64,000 nt of DNA from Sinomonas susongensis. Lineage in GTDB: Bacteria > Actinomycetota > Actinomycetes > Actinomycetales > Micrococcaceae. The stretch is taken from assembly GCF_005877005.1 (NCBI RefSeq), contig NZ_SSNH01000002.1, positions 411,565 to 475,564 on the forward strand, read 5' to 3'. This document shows, piece after piece, positions 16,310-24,326 of the stretch. Numbering within the stretch: the first letter of the stretch is position 1; each line of letters begins with the position of its first letter. The position numbers were made by a program, and so were the translations under genes. The notes below the pieces were generated by a model. It made no database searches. It saw only the letters and a program-made list of their open reading frames with translations, and was not told where the DNA came from.

Positions 16310-18019
16310 ATGCGGCAGTTGAGCCTCGCGCGGGGGCTTTTCCTCCTGCTCGTCGTCGCCGTCGTCCTCTTCACGGCCTTCATCGGCACGGCCTTCTACA
16401 TCGATGCACGGGACCAGCTGCACCAGGCGGCCGGGAACCGGACCCTCGCCGTGGCCGAGGCGATCGCGGACAGCCCCGGCGTCGTCAGCGCCGCGCTCGC
16501 TGCCCCGCGGACCAGCCCGACGCCCGCGCTCCAGCCGTACGCGGAACAGGTCATCTCCGACGCGCACCTCGACTTCATCACGATCATGGCCCCCGACGCG
16601 ACCCGCTGGACCCACCCCAATCCGGCCGAGATCGGGGGGAAATACCTCGGTTCGACCGCTCAGGCGCTCGCGGGTCGCTCCTTCACGGAGACGTACACGG
16701 GCACCCTTGGCCCGTCGGTGCGCACGATCGTGCCGATCAAAGAGCCGGGGTCCGGGCGCGTCATCGGCATGGTCGCCGCGGGCGTGACCGTGACGAACCT
16801 CGACGTCGCACTCGCCTCGAGGCTCCCAGCCCTCCTGGGGGTCGCCGTCGTCGTCCTCCTCCTGGGCTCTGTCGGCGCCGCGCTCCTCGAGCGGCGCCTC
16901 TCCGCCGCCACCCACGGCTACGGCATCGAGCAGCTGGGCCAGCTGTTCGCCTACTACGAGTCGGTGCTGCACTCGGTCCGCGAGGGAGTCGTCATGGTCG
17001 ATCCACGCGGACGGCTCGTGATCCGCAACGACCAGGCTTCCGAGCTGCTCGGCCTCCCGTCCGCCGAGACCGCCGGGCGTCCTCCCCTGCTGGCCGACGT
17101 CGACCTGCCCGAGAGCCTCCGCGAGCTCCTGGCGAGCGGACGGACGGCACGCGACGAGATCCATCTCACGAAGGACCGCGTGCTCGTGGTCAACCAGGAA
17201 CCGGCCACGGCTCCCGACGGACGGCGGACCCGCAGGCTGGGCTCCGTCGCGACTCTCCGGGACCAGACGGAGATCGAGGCCCTCGGCTCGGAGCTCGCGA
17301 CCATGCGCACGCTCTCCGACGCCCTCCGGAGCCAGACCCACGAGCACGCGAACCGCCTCCACACGATCGTCTCCCTCCTCGAGCTGGGCCGCACCCGGCA
17401 GGCCCTTGAGTTCGCGACCGAGGACCTCTCGCTGAGCCAGTCGCTCGCGAACGAGCTCGTCGTCTCCGTCCAGGAACCGGTCCTCGCCGCGCTCGTCATG
17501 GGCAAGGCAGCGCAGGCGCACGAGCGGGGCGTGCGGCTCGACGCCGAAGCGACCGGGAGCCTCGCGGAGGCCGGCCTCGAGCCGCAGCACCTCGTCACGA
17601 TCGTGGGGAACCTGCTGGACAACGCGATCGACGCCGCGGCGGCCGCCGAACCTCCCCGTTGGGTCGCGCTCGAGCTCCACGAGGAAGATGGGAACGTGCT
17701 CATCGAGGTCTCGGACTCCGGAACAGGTGTGCCGAATGAGGAGCGCGAGCGGATCCTTCAGTTCGGCTACTCGACAAAGCCCCACGGGACGGCGGGGCGC
17801 GGCCTCGGCCTCGCGCTCGTGCGCCGCTCCGCCGAGGCTCTCGGCGGAACCCTCGCCGTCGCGGGGACCCGGGGTGCCGTCTTCACCGTGACGATCCCCG
17901 CCCGCTCGGTCCCCACCCGTTCAGTCCCCACCCGGTCAGTCCCCGTGCCGAACGCCGCGCGGAATGCAGCAGGGAACGGGAAGCAGGGCGAGTCAACGCC
18001 CGGGCGGAGCGCCGAATGA
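16310..18019 (+). CDS. Sensor histidine kinase, CitA/DcuS/DctB type
   Basis: 569 aa membrane kinase. A first membrane segment (about 8-30) is followed by an extracytoplasmic sensor domain (31-175) and a second membrane segment (176-200). Then come a PAS-like domain (about 218-325), the phosphoacceptor His344 in SQTHEHANRL, and a HATPase domain with NLLDNAIDAA, DSGTGVP and GRGLGLALV. The family senses di- and tricarboxylates. The last 45 residues contain RSVPTRSVPTRSVP from a 15-bp repeat near 17900-17945. The stop overlaps the response-regulator start (ATGA). Confidence 0.93.
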   Translation: MRQLSLARGLFLLLVVAVVLFTAFIGTAFYIDARDQLHQAAGNRTLAVAEAIADSPGVVSAALAAPRTSPTPALQPYAEQVISDAHLDFITIMAPDATRWTHPNPAEIGGKYLGSTAQALAGRSFTETYTGTLGPSVRTIVPIKEPGSGRVIGMVAAGVTVTNLDVALASRLPALLGVAVVVLLLGSVGAALLERRLSAATHGYGIEQLGQLFAYYESVLHSVREGVVMVDPRGRLVIRNDQASELLGLPSAETAGRPPLLADVDLPESLRELLASGRTARDEIHLTKDRVLVVNQEPATAPDGRRTRRLGSVATLRDQTEIEALGSELATMRTLSDALRSQTHEHANRLHTIVSLLELGRTRQALEFATEDLSLSQSLANELVVSVQEPVLAALVMGKAAQAHERGVRLDAEATGSLAEAGLEPQHLVTIVGNLLDNAIDAAAAAEPPRWVALELHEEDGNVLIEVSDSGTGVPNEERERILQFGYSTKPHGTAGRGLGLALVRRSAEALGGTLAVAGTRGAVFTVTIPARSVPTRSVPTRSVPVPNAARNAAGNGKQGESTPGRSAE

Positions 18020-18759
18020 CCGACCATCGGATGATTGACCACCGAACGACCGACCACCGGATGACCGATCTCCGTGTGCTCGTCGTCGAGGACGAGCCGA
18101 TCGCAGCAGATGCCCACGCCGCCTACATCGGGCGGATTGACGGCTTCACCCACGTGGGCACGGCGCACGACGGCGCGTCCGCCCTCAGGCTCGCGGGCCA
18201 GCTCGCGGCGGCGGGAACCCCGGCGGACCTCGTGCTGCTGGACATGAACCTGCCCGACCTGCACGGGCTCGACGTCGCGCGCAGACTGCGGTCGGCGGGA
18301 CACCACCCGGACATCCTCGCGATCACCGCCGTGCGAGAGCTCCCCGTGGTCCGGCGGGCGATCTCGGCAGGCGTCGTCCAGTACCTCATCAAGCCGTTCA
18401 CGTTCGCGGCCTTCGCAGAGCGGCTCGAGCACTACCGCGAGTTCCGCGAGTCCCTCTCCCGTTCGGAGGGGACCACCTCCCAGGACGCGGTCGACCAGGC
18501 GCTCGCCGCGCTGCGGACACCGGTGGGGACCCCCCTGCCCAAAGGCCTCTCCCCCGATACCCTCGACGCGATCCGCGCCTTCGTCCGGGATCGCGGTGCC
18601 GCCGTCTCTGCCGCCGAGGTCATGGAGGCAGTTGGCGTCTCCCGCGTGACCGCCCGCCGCTACCTCGAGCACCTCGCGGACGCCGGCGTCCTCAGCCGGT
18701 CCGCGCGCTACGGGACTCCCGGCCGGCCCGAGAAGGAGTACCGCTGGTCGGGTTCCTAG
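18016..18759 (+). CDS. Response regulator, CitB/DcuR family
   Basis: 247 aa. The receiver domain carries VVEDEP (24-28 region), phosphoacceptor Asp76 in LLDMNLPD, and the Lys in LIKPFTF. The C-terminal helix-turn-helix (SAAEVMEAVGVSRVTARRY) matches the CitB/DcuR output domain. It overlaps the kinase by ATGA. The first 15 residues (TDHRMIDHRTTDHR) come from an imperfect 15-bp repeat; starting at the ATG at 18061 gives a standard receiver N-terminus and may be the true start. It likely activates dctA. Confidence 0.92.
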   Translation: MTDHRMIDHRTTDHRMTDLRVLVVEDEPIAADAHAAYIGRIDGFTHVGTAHDGASALRLAGQLAAAGTPADLVLLDMNLPDLHGLDVARRLRSAGHHPDILAITAVRELPVVRRAISAGVVQYLIKPFTFAAFAERLEHYREFRESLSRSEGTTSQDAVDQALAALRTPVGTPLPKGLSPDTLDAIRAFVRDRGAAVSAAEVMEAVGVSRVTARRYLEHLADAGVLSRSARYGTPGRPEKEYRWSGS

Positions 18760-18860
18760 CTCGAGATCGCAGCCTCTGCCGCCCGTGCCCGGACAGGCCT
18801 ACCGTGGTAGTGAGGGGTCTTCCCCCGCGCAAAAACACAGCACGAAGGGCAGGAGGAGCG

Positions 18861-19013
18861 ATGAGCACCGAGCGGACGGAGCGGGTTGCCAGCGAGGCAG
18901 ACGTGCTCGGCACGCCCAGCCCTCGGGCCGCGGACGTCTCCGCGATCCCCGACGGCTCCGGCAACGACCGAGACGACGACGAACGGGACGACGAGCGCTT
19001 CGACGCCGGCTGA
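18861..19013 (+). CDS. Small acidic hypothetical protein
   Basis: 50 aa (begins MSTERTERVASEADVL), with a strong AGGAGGAGCG ribosome site directly before the ATG. The second half is Asp-rich (DRDDDERDDERFD). No domain is recognised. The good ribosome site and the placement before another short acidic gene suggest it is real. Confidence 0.6.
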   Translation: MSTERTERVASEADVLGTPSPRAADVSAIPDGSGNDRDDDERDDERFDAG

Positions 19014-19057
19014 ACCCCCGTGCACGCGTGGAGGACCGCCGAAGAGAGGAGTGCGCC

Positions 19058-19267
19058 ATGACCCACGATGTCGACTACGGAAACTCCGAGGACGACGATC
19101 TCACCGAGCCGCTCGACGGCCGCGACAGTCAGGCCGCTGAGGAAGGATCGTCCGACAATCCCGAGATCCTCGACGAGGTCGATCCCCTTCGCAGCCCGCA
19201 CCGGCTCCTGGAGCTGGACGGTGAGGACGAGGAGCCGAACCCCGACGTCGACCTCGGGTACGACTGA
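19058..19267 (+). CDS. Small acidic hypothetical protein
   Basis: 69 aa, strongly acidic and probably disordered (begins MTHDVDYGNSEDDDL). GAGAGGAG precedes the ATG. It lies 44 bp after the other acidic gene and 3 bp before the NTP-transferase gene, so the three may form one unit. Function unknown. Confidence 0.6.
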   Translation: MTHDVDYGNSEDDDLTEPLDGRDSQAAEEGSSDNPEILDEVDPLRSPHRLLELDGEDEEPNPDVDLGYD

Positions 19268-19270
19268 AGG

Positions 19271-20002
19271 ATGGCCGATCCTGCCGATCCCCCAACCCCT
19301 GCCGGTGCGTCCCCCGCCGCCCCAACCCCTGCCCTGGCCGGGGTGCTGCTGGCCGCAGGCGCCGGGCGGCGCTTCGGTGGCCCGAAGGCGCTGGCCGCGA
19401 CTCCCGACGCCGGGGGCTGGCTTGAGCGCGGCGTGAGGCTGCTGCTCGAGGCGGGCTGCGATCCGGTTCTCGTCGTTCTGGGCGCCGAGGCGGAGCGGGC
19501 CCTGGCCCTGCTTCCGACCTCCGATCGCCGCGTCAGGCCGGTCGTTGCGACCCGTTGGGCCGAAGGAGTTGGGGCCTCCCTCAGAGCTGCCTTGCAGGTG
19601 CTCGAGCGGCAGCCGGACGGGCAGCCGCTGGCGGACCGGCGCCCCGCCGCCGCGCTAGTGACCCTCGTCGACCTGCCCCGCCTCGCGCCCGAAGCCCTCG
19701 AGCGCGTGACGGGCACCGGCGTCGGGCCTTCGTCGTTGCGGCGCGCTGTCTACGGGGGCACGCCGGGCCACCCGGTGCTCATCGGCAGCGCGCACTGGCC
19801 CGGCCTCCTGCAAGGCCTCGAGGGCGACACCGGCGCGGGGCCCTACTTGAGGGCACACCGCGCCGAGGCCGTCGAGTGCTCGGGGCTGGGCGGGGACGAC
19901 GACGTCGACACGCCTGCTCAGCCCCCAGCGCCGGCCCAGCCTATGGCGCCGGGTTGGACAGTTCAGCCCCGCACGGGCTCTTCGAAGAGTCCGCGCGCGT
20001 GA
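19271..20002 (+). CDS. MobA/MocA-like nucleotidyltransferase
   Basis: 243 aa. The N-terminal nucleotide-binding motif LLAAGAGRRFGGPKAL (from about residue 26) and the acidic metal-binding segment VTLVDLPRLAPE are those of the molybdenum-cofactor guanylyl/cytidylyltransferase fold. The family modifies molybdopterin or acts on sugar phosphates; no molybdoenzyme lies nearby, so the substrate is open. The Pro/Ala-rich tail overlaps the 3' end of the convergent acyl-CoA synthetase gene by 40 bp. Confidence 0.75.
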   Translation: MADPADPPTPAGASPAAPTPALAGVLLAAGAGRRFGGPKALAATPDAGGWLERGVRLLLEAGCDPVLVVLGAEAERALALLPTSDRRVRPVVATRWAEGVGASLRAALQVLERQPDGQPLADRRPAAALVTLVDLPRLAPEALERVTGTGVGPSSLRRAVYGGTPGHPVLIGSAHWPGLLQGLEGDTGAGPYLRAHRAEAVECSGLGGDDDVDTPAQPPAPAQPMAPGWTVQPRTGSSKSPRA

Positions 20003-21633
20003 TCCTTCTCGGCCTGCTGGGCGAGGACGTAGTGGATCTTCTTTCCCGTGGCGGTCATGGGCAGCTCATCGATGAAGCGGTAGGCGCGCGGCCGCTTGTA
20101 GTTGGCGAGCCCGTCGTCGCCGACGCACCACTCCTCGAGCTGGGCGGCAGTGAGCTCCTCGTCCCGGCGCACCACGTACGCGACGACCCTCTGGCCCCAG
20201 CGATCGTCGGGAAGCCCGACGACGACGGCGTCCTTCACCCCGGGATGCGCGGCGAGCACCTCCTCGACCTGGACGGGGTGCACGTTCTCACCGCCCGAGA
20301 TGATCATGTCGTCCTTGCGGCCGAGGATCGTCACGAACTCGCTCTCGTCCCACACCGCGAGATCGCCGGTGTAGAACCAGCCGTCGTGGAACTTCTCCTC
20401 GTTGATCCCCGGCAGGTTCGCGTAGCTGAACCCTGACTTCGCCGAGCGCATGATGACCTCGCCCTGCTCGGTGTTGTCGTGCGCGACGTGCTCGTCGGGC
20501 CGCCCGCGCCGGTCGGCGAAGATCTTGACGACGGCGACGTCGTCGTCCGTCGATGCCCTTCCGGCCGTCCCCGCGTGCTCGGGCAGGTCCTCCGGACGGA
20601 GGAACGTGTTCCAGAATGTCTCCGTGGTGCCGTAGCCGTTGAAGATGCGCGGCGTCAGCGTGCGCTGGTACCGCAGCGCGGCGGCCTTGTCGAGGGGGGC
20701 GCCCATCGTCACGATCCCGCGGAGGGGACCCAGGTCGCGCGGGCTGCGCTCCTGCTCGTCAGCAAGCATCTCGAGCGTGGTGGGCGCGCCGATGAGGAAC
20801 GTGATGCCGTGCTCCGCGACCCAGTCGAGGGCCGTCCCGGGGTTGAAAGCGCGCATGGGCACGACGCTCCCGCCGACATAGAAGACGGGGTTCGGGCCTC
20901 CGGAATAGAGGCCCCCTCGGTGGAACCACGGGGTCATGTTGAGCGTCCGGTCGTAGGGCGTGAGCGGGAAGTGCATGATGACGTCGTGGGCGGACATCAC
21001 CTCCACGAGCGACGGGAGCGAGACGCCCTTGGGCATGCCCGTGGTCCCCGAGGTGTAGAGGCGGGTGGTCTCGTCGTAGACGGTCGTCGTCGCGGAGTCG
21101 CGCTCGGGGAGCTCGCCGCTCGCTGCCTCGCGCGCACGGGCGAAGTCCTCGGCCCCCGCGAGCTCCTCGCCGTCGTCCGCGCCTGCCTGCGGCCCTCCGA
21201 CCGAGAGCAGCCGCGGCGCAAGGCCAGCCTGGGCGAGCGCGCGGCCCACATTCGCGGACACTTCGCGGTCGAACACGAAGACGACGGGCTCGCTGTCGCG
21301 CAGGATGTGCGCGATCTCACCGGGCGCAAGCCGGAAGTTGATGGGCACGCTGACGGCGCCGAGCCGCTGGGTTGCGAGGTACAGGAGGACGAATTCGAGC
21401 CCGTTGAACAGCTGGTAGACCACGCGGTCGCCAGGACCGACGCCTCGCTCGGCAAGCGCGAGCGCCGTCTTGTCCACTTCAGCCGCGAGCTGGCCGTAGT
21501 CGAGCTCCGTCCCCGATACGGGGTCGAAGAACGCCGGGCGCGAGCGGTACCGCCGCACGTTGCGGCGGAAACCAGCCTCGTAAGTGAACTCGTGCTCGAA
21601 GTAATTCCTGAAGCGACTGGCGTCGTAGGCCAT
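19963..21633 (-). CDS. AMP-dependent acyl-CoA synthetase (FadD-like)
   Basis: 556 aa from the ATG at 21633, 7 bp after GGGAGGC. ANL-superfamily motifs are complete: YTSGTTGMPKGVS (P-loop), YGTTET, YTGDLAVWDE, and GRKDDMIISGGENV; the catalytic lysine is in ATGKKIHY near the end. It activates a carboxylate as the acyl adenylate and then the CoA thioester. The chain length or aromatic nature of the substrate cannot be read. It is convergent with the MobA-like gene and lies 73 bp downstream of the GntR gene on the same strand. Confidence 0.9.
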   Translation of the reverse strand: MAYDASRFRNYFEHEFTYEAGFRRNVRRYRSRPAFFDPVSGTELDYGQLAAEVDKTALALAERGVGPGDRVVYQLFNGLEFVLLYLATQRLGAVSVPINFRLAPGEIAHILRDSEPVVFVFDREVSANVGRALAQAGLAPRLLSVGGPQAGADDGEELAGAEDFARAREAASGELPERDSATTTVYDETTRLYTSGTTGMPKGVSLPSLVEVMSAHDVIMHFPLTPYDRTLNMTPWFHRGGLYSGGPNPVFYVGGSVVPMRAFNPGTALDWVAEHGITFLIGAPTTLEMLADEQERSPRDLGPLRGIVTMGAPLDKAAALRYQRTLTPRIFNGYGTTETFWNTFLRPEDLPEHAGTAGRASTDDDVAVVKIFADRRGRPDEHVAHDNTEQGEVIMRSAKSGFSYANLPGINEEKFHDGWFYTGDLAVWDESEFVTILGRKDDMIISGGENVHPVQVEEVLAAHPGVKDAVVVGLPDDRWGQRVVAYVVRRDEELTAAQLEEWCVGDDGLANYKRPRAYRFIDELPMTATGKKIHYVLAQQAEKDHARGLFEEPVRG

Positions 21634-21706
21634 GCCGCTGCCTCCCTTCACCGTAGAATCCCCCAACGGCGCAGGTTACTCCTCTTTCAGGCGCTTCTCG
21701 GACATC

Positions 21707-22363
21707 TCAGCTGACGAGGGTGTCGGCTGCGCCGTCCATGTGGTCGAGGATCGTCTCGCGGGCGAGCGCCGCATCGCCGGACTCGATGGCGTTGACGATC
21801 ATGCGATGCCGGTCGATGCCCATGTTCTGGGTGGCGCGGTCGGAACCGGCGAACATGATGGACATGCGAATGGATCCCTCGAGGGACTCCCACGAGTGGA
21901 GGAGCGTCTCGTTTCCCGTGAGGCTGCACAGGAGCCGGTGGAAGTCGAGATCGGCCTCGATGCGGTCCTCGAGGCCGCGGTCCGCGGCGTCCTCCATGGC
22001 CTCGACGGCCGCGCGAAGTTCGCCCACGATCCGCGCCCGGCGCGGCTGGTCGATGAGCGACTGGGCGGCGAGGGCCTCCAGCGCAGCGCGGACGGAGAAG
22101 ATGTCGCGGATCTCCTTCGAGTCCAGGTGCCGGACGCTGAGCCGCCCGCGCGGCCCCGCGGAGACGAGGCCCTCCTGCTGGAGCTGGCGGAGCGCCTCGC
22201 GGAGCGTTCCCCGGCTGATTCCGAGGCGTTCGGACAGCTCGGTCTCGACGAGGTGGCGGCCGGGCTCGAGCTCGCCGGAGGTGATGGCGCGGCGCAGCGC
22301 CACCACGGCCTGCTCGCGCAGGCTTGTCTTCTCCAGCCCCAGCAGTGCGACGGTGGCGGCCAT
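21707..22363 (-). CDS. GntR-family regulator, FadR subfamily (FCD domain)
   Basis: 218 aa. The N-terminal winged helix shows LREQAVVALRRAITSGEL and LSERLGISRGTLREALRQL. The C-terminal all-helical FCD effector domain carries the Asp/His metal-ligand pattern (DLDFHRLL, then HRMIVNAI). It is the last gene of the minus-strand transketolase/transporter group. A probable operator (22402-22414) lies 40 bp upstream, and stronger copies of the site lie in the divergent region at 25722-25801, so it is the likely local repressor of the sugar cluster, responding to a sugar phosphate or acid. Confidence 0.9.
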   Translation of the reverse strand: MAATVALLGLEKTSLREQAVVALRRAITSGELEPGRHLVETELSERLGISRGTLREALRQLQQEGLVSAGPRGRLSVRHLDSKEIRDIFSVRAALEALAAQSLIDQPRRARIVGELRAAVEAMEDAADRGLEDRIEADLDFHRLLCSLTGNETLLHSWESLEGSIRMSIMFAGSDRATQNMGIDRHRMIVNAIESGDAALARETILDHMDGAADTLVS

Positions 22364-22401
22364 GCGGACTCCTTGGATTGCTGCCGCCTGACGGCGGCAT
22401 T

Positions 22402-22414
22402 GTCAACTGTCATC
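22402..22414. promoter_or_regulatory. Degenerate operator copy before the GntR gene
   Basis: GTCAAC-T-GTCATC fits the GTYRAC-N-GTYRAC pattern seen three times at 25722-25801 except for the last half-site. It suggests autoregulation. Confidence 0.45.
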
Positions 22415-22461
22415 ATAGGCGCAGCGGAACCCGAGCCACACTCGTGACAGGCGCGCCGAAC

Positions 22462-23439
22462 CTACCCGAGCTCGGCCAGGACGCGCCCGACGATGCGTTC
22501 CTTCGACAGCCCGTACCTTTCGTGGAGGGTCGGCAGGGCACCGGCGTCGAGGAACCGGTCAGGCAGTCCGATCGGCACGACGCGGCCCGATTGCCCCCTG
22601 CGGACGAGGGCGGACGCGACAGTTTCGAAGAGGCCGCCGACGACGGTGTGGTTCTCGAGCGTCAACGCGAGACGGTCGCCCGCGAGTTCCCGGAGCACGG
22701 TCTCCTCGTCGAACGGCTTGAGCGTAGGCGTGTGGACTACGGCGGCGTCCACGTGGTGGGCGGCGAGAGCTTCCGCAGCCTGGAGCGCGCGCATCGTCAT
22801 GAGTCCCGAGGAGACGAGCACGACGTCGCGGCCGCCGCGCAGGACCTTCGCCTTGCCGAGCTCGAAGCGGTAGTCGTACTCGTCGAGGACAGACGGGACC
22901 TTGCCGCGGAGGAGCCGGAGATACGTGGGTCCCTCGGCGGCAGCGAGCTGCGGCACGGCCTGGGCGATGTCGACGGCGTCGCAGGGGTCGACGATCGTCA
23001 GGTTGGGCATGCCGCGGAAGATCGCGACGTCCTCGGTCGCCTGGTGGCTCGGTCCGTAGCCCGTTGTGAGCCCCGGGAGGCCTCCGACGATGTTGACGTT
23101 GAGCTCGGGCTCCGCGATGTCCAGGCAGATGAAGTCGTACGCGCGCCGAGCCGCGAACACGGAGTAGGTCGTGGCGAACGGGACCAGCCCGGCCTGCGCC
23201 ATGCCGGCCGCGGCGCCGAACAGAAGCTGCTCCGCCATGCCCATCTGGAAGTACCGGTCCGGGTACTGTTCCCCGAAGATGTGGAGGTCGGTGTACTTGC
23301 CGAGGTCCGCTGTGAGGCCGACGATCCGCTCGTCCTGACCCGCGAGTTCGGCGAGCGCATGTCCGAACGGGGCCGGCGTCGTCCGCTGCCCGGGGTCCGC
23401 GAAGGAGGCGATCATCGCGGATGTCTTGAGCTTGGTCAC
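22462..23439 (-). CDS. Transketolase, C-terminal (pyrimidine-binding) subunit
   Basis: 325 aa from the GTG at 23439, which overlaps the stop of the N-terminal subunit (GTGA). The pyrimidine-binding domain (residues 15-180) contains the catalytic Glu region QMGMAEQLLFGAAAG; a transketolase C-terminal domain follows (about 195-320). Together with the partner gene it forms a split transketolase for two-carbon transfer between sugar phosphates. Split transketolases in sugar clusters act on special substrates such as apulose 4-phosphate. The genetic setting (DAK kinase, RpiB-like isomerase) points to tetrose phosphate or apulose phosphate. Confidence 0.9.
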   Translation of the reverse strand: MTKLKTSAMIASFADPGQRTTPAPFGHALAELAGQDERIVGLTADLGKYTDLHIFGEQYPDRYFQMGMAEQLLFGAAAGMAQAGLVPFATTYSVFAARRAYDFICLDIAEPELNVNIVGGLPGLTTGYGPSHQATEDVAIFRGMPNLTIVDPCDAVDIAQAVPQLAAAEGPTYLRLLRGKVPSVLDEYDYRFELGKAKVLRGGRDVVLVSSGLMTMRALQAAEALAAHHVDAAVVHTPTLKPFDEETVLRELAGDRLALTLENHTVVGGLFETVASALVRRGQSGRVVPIGLPDRFLDAGALPTLHERYGLSKERIVGRVLAELG

Positions 23440-24326
23440 GGTGCCACCTTCTCTCGGTCCTGCATTCCTCTCAGGTAGCCCTCGGTCAGCTGTTCCTGGC
23501 AGACCGCCCATTCGTGCTCCTCGATCCTCATGAAGTGGGCCTTCTCGCGCTCCTCGAGGAGCGGAACGCCACGGCCCACCCTGGTGTCGCACAGGATGAC
23601 GGCGGGAGCTGAAGGCGCCCCGTCCTCGGCCCCGGCCGCCACCGCGTCGAACGCCGCAAGGAGGGCCCCGACGTCGTTCCCGTCGACGCGCTGGACCCGC
23701 CAGCCGCAGGACGCCCACTTGTCCGCGACCGGTTCGGTGTGCAGGACGCCAGCGGTCGGCCCGTCCGCCTGGAGGGCGTTGATGTCGACGACGGCGATGA
23801 GGCGCCCCAGGCGGTGGTGGGCCGCCCCCATGGCGGCCTCCCAGGTCGACCCCTCGTCGAGCTCGCCGTCGGAGAGGAAGTTGACGACGCGAGCCGGGTT
23901 CCCCCTGGCGCGGAGCCCGAGCGCGTAGCCGACGGCGATCGTCAGCCCGTGCCCGAGCGAGCCGCCGGAGATCTCCATGCCCGGCGTGTACGTCGACATC
24001 CCGGACATCGGCAGGCGCGAATCATCCGAGCCGTAGGTCTCGAGCTCCTCTACGGGAAGGATTCCGGCTTCTGCGAGCGCGGCGTAGAGCCCGATCGCGT
24101 AGTGGCCGGTGGAGAGGAGGAAGCGGTCGCGGCCGTCCCATTCGGGATCATCCGAGCGATAGGCGAGCTGGTCCACGTAGAGGGCGGCAAGGATGTCCGC
24201 CGCTCCAAGTGCCTGGCCCACGTAGCCTTGGCCCTGCACCTCGCCCATTGAAAGGGCGTTCTGGCGAATCCTGTACGCGGCGGCGTCGACTGCTGCCCGA
24301 CGGCGTCCCTGCTGGCCGAACGTCAT
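23436..24326 (-). CDS. Transketolase, N-terminal (TPP-binding) subunit
   Basis: 296 aa. It carries the diphosphate-binding half: LLSTGHYAIGLYAAL, GGSLGHGLTIAVG, and the TPP motif SDGELDEGSTWEA...INALQADG (the usual first Gly of GDG is Ser). It starts with ATG at 24326, overlapping the transporter stop, and ends in GTGA with the C-terminal subunit, so the two are made in equal amounts. Functional partner of 22462-23439. Confidence 0.9.
   Translation of the reverse strand: MTFGQQGRRRAAVDAAAYRIRQNALSMGEVQGQGYVGQALGAADILAALYVDQLAYRSDDPEWDGRDRFLLSTGHYAIGLYAALAEAGILPVEELETYGSDDSRLPMSGMSTYTPGMEISGGSLGHGLTIAVGYALGLRARGNPARVVNFLSDGELDEGSTWEAAMGAAHHRLGRLIAVVDINALQADGPTAGVLHTEPVADKWASCGWRVQRVDGNDVGALLAAFDAVAAGAEDGAPSAPAVILCDTRVGRGVPLLEEREKAHFMRIEEHEWAVCQEQLTEGYLRGMQDREKVAP

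Noticed and set aside
16151..17785. In-frame upstream extension of dctA giving a frame of about 1,022 codons
   Set aside because: The extra part is antisense to the sensor kinase, has no domain, and dctA has a clear start with ribosome site at 16150.
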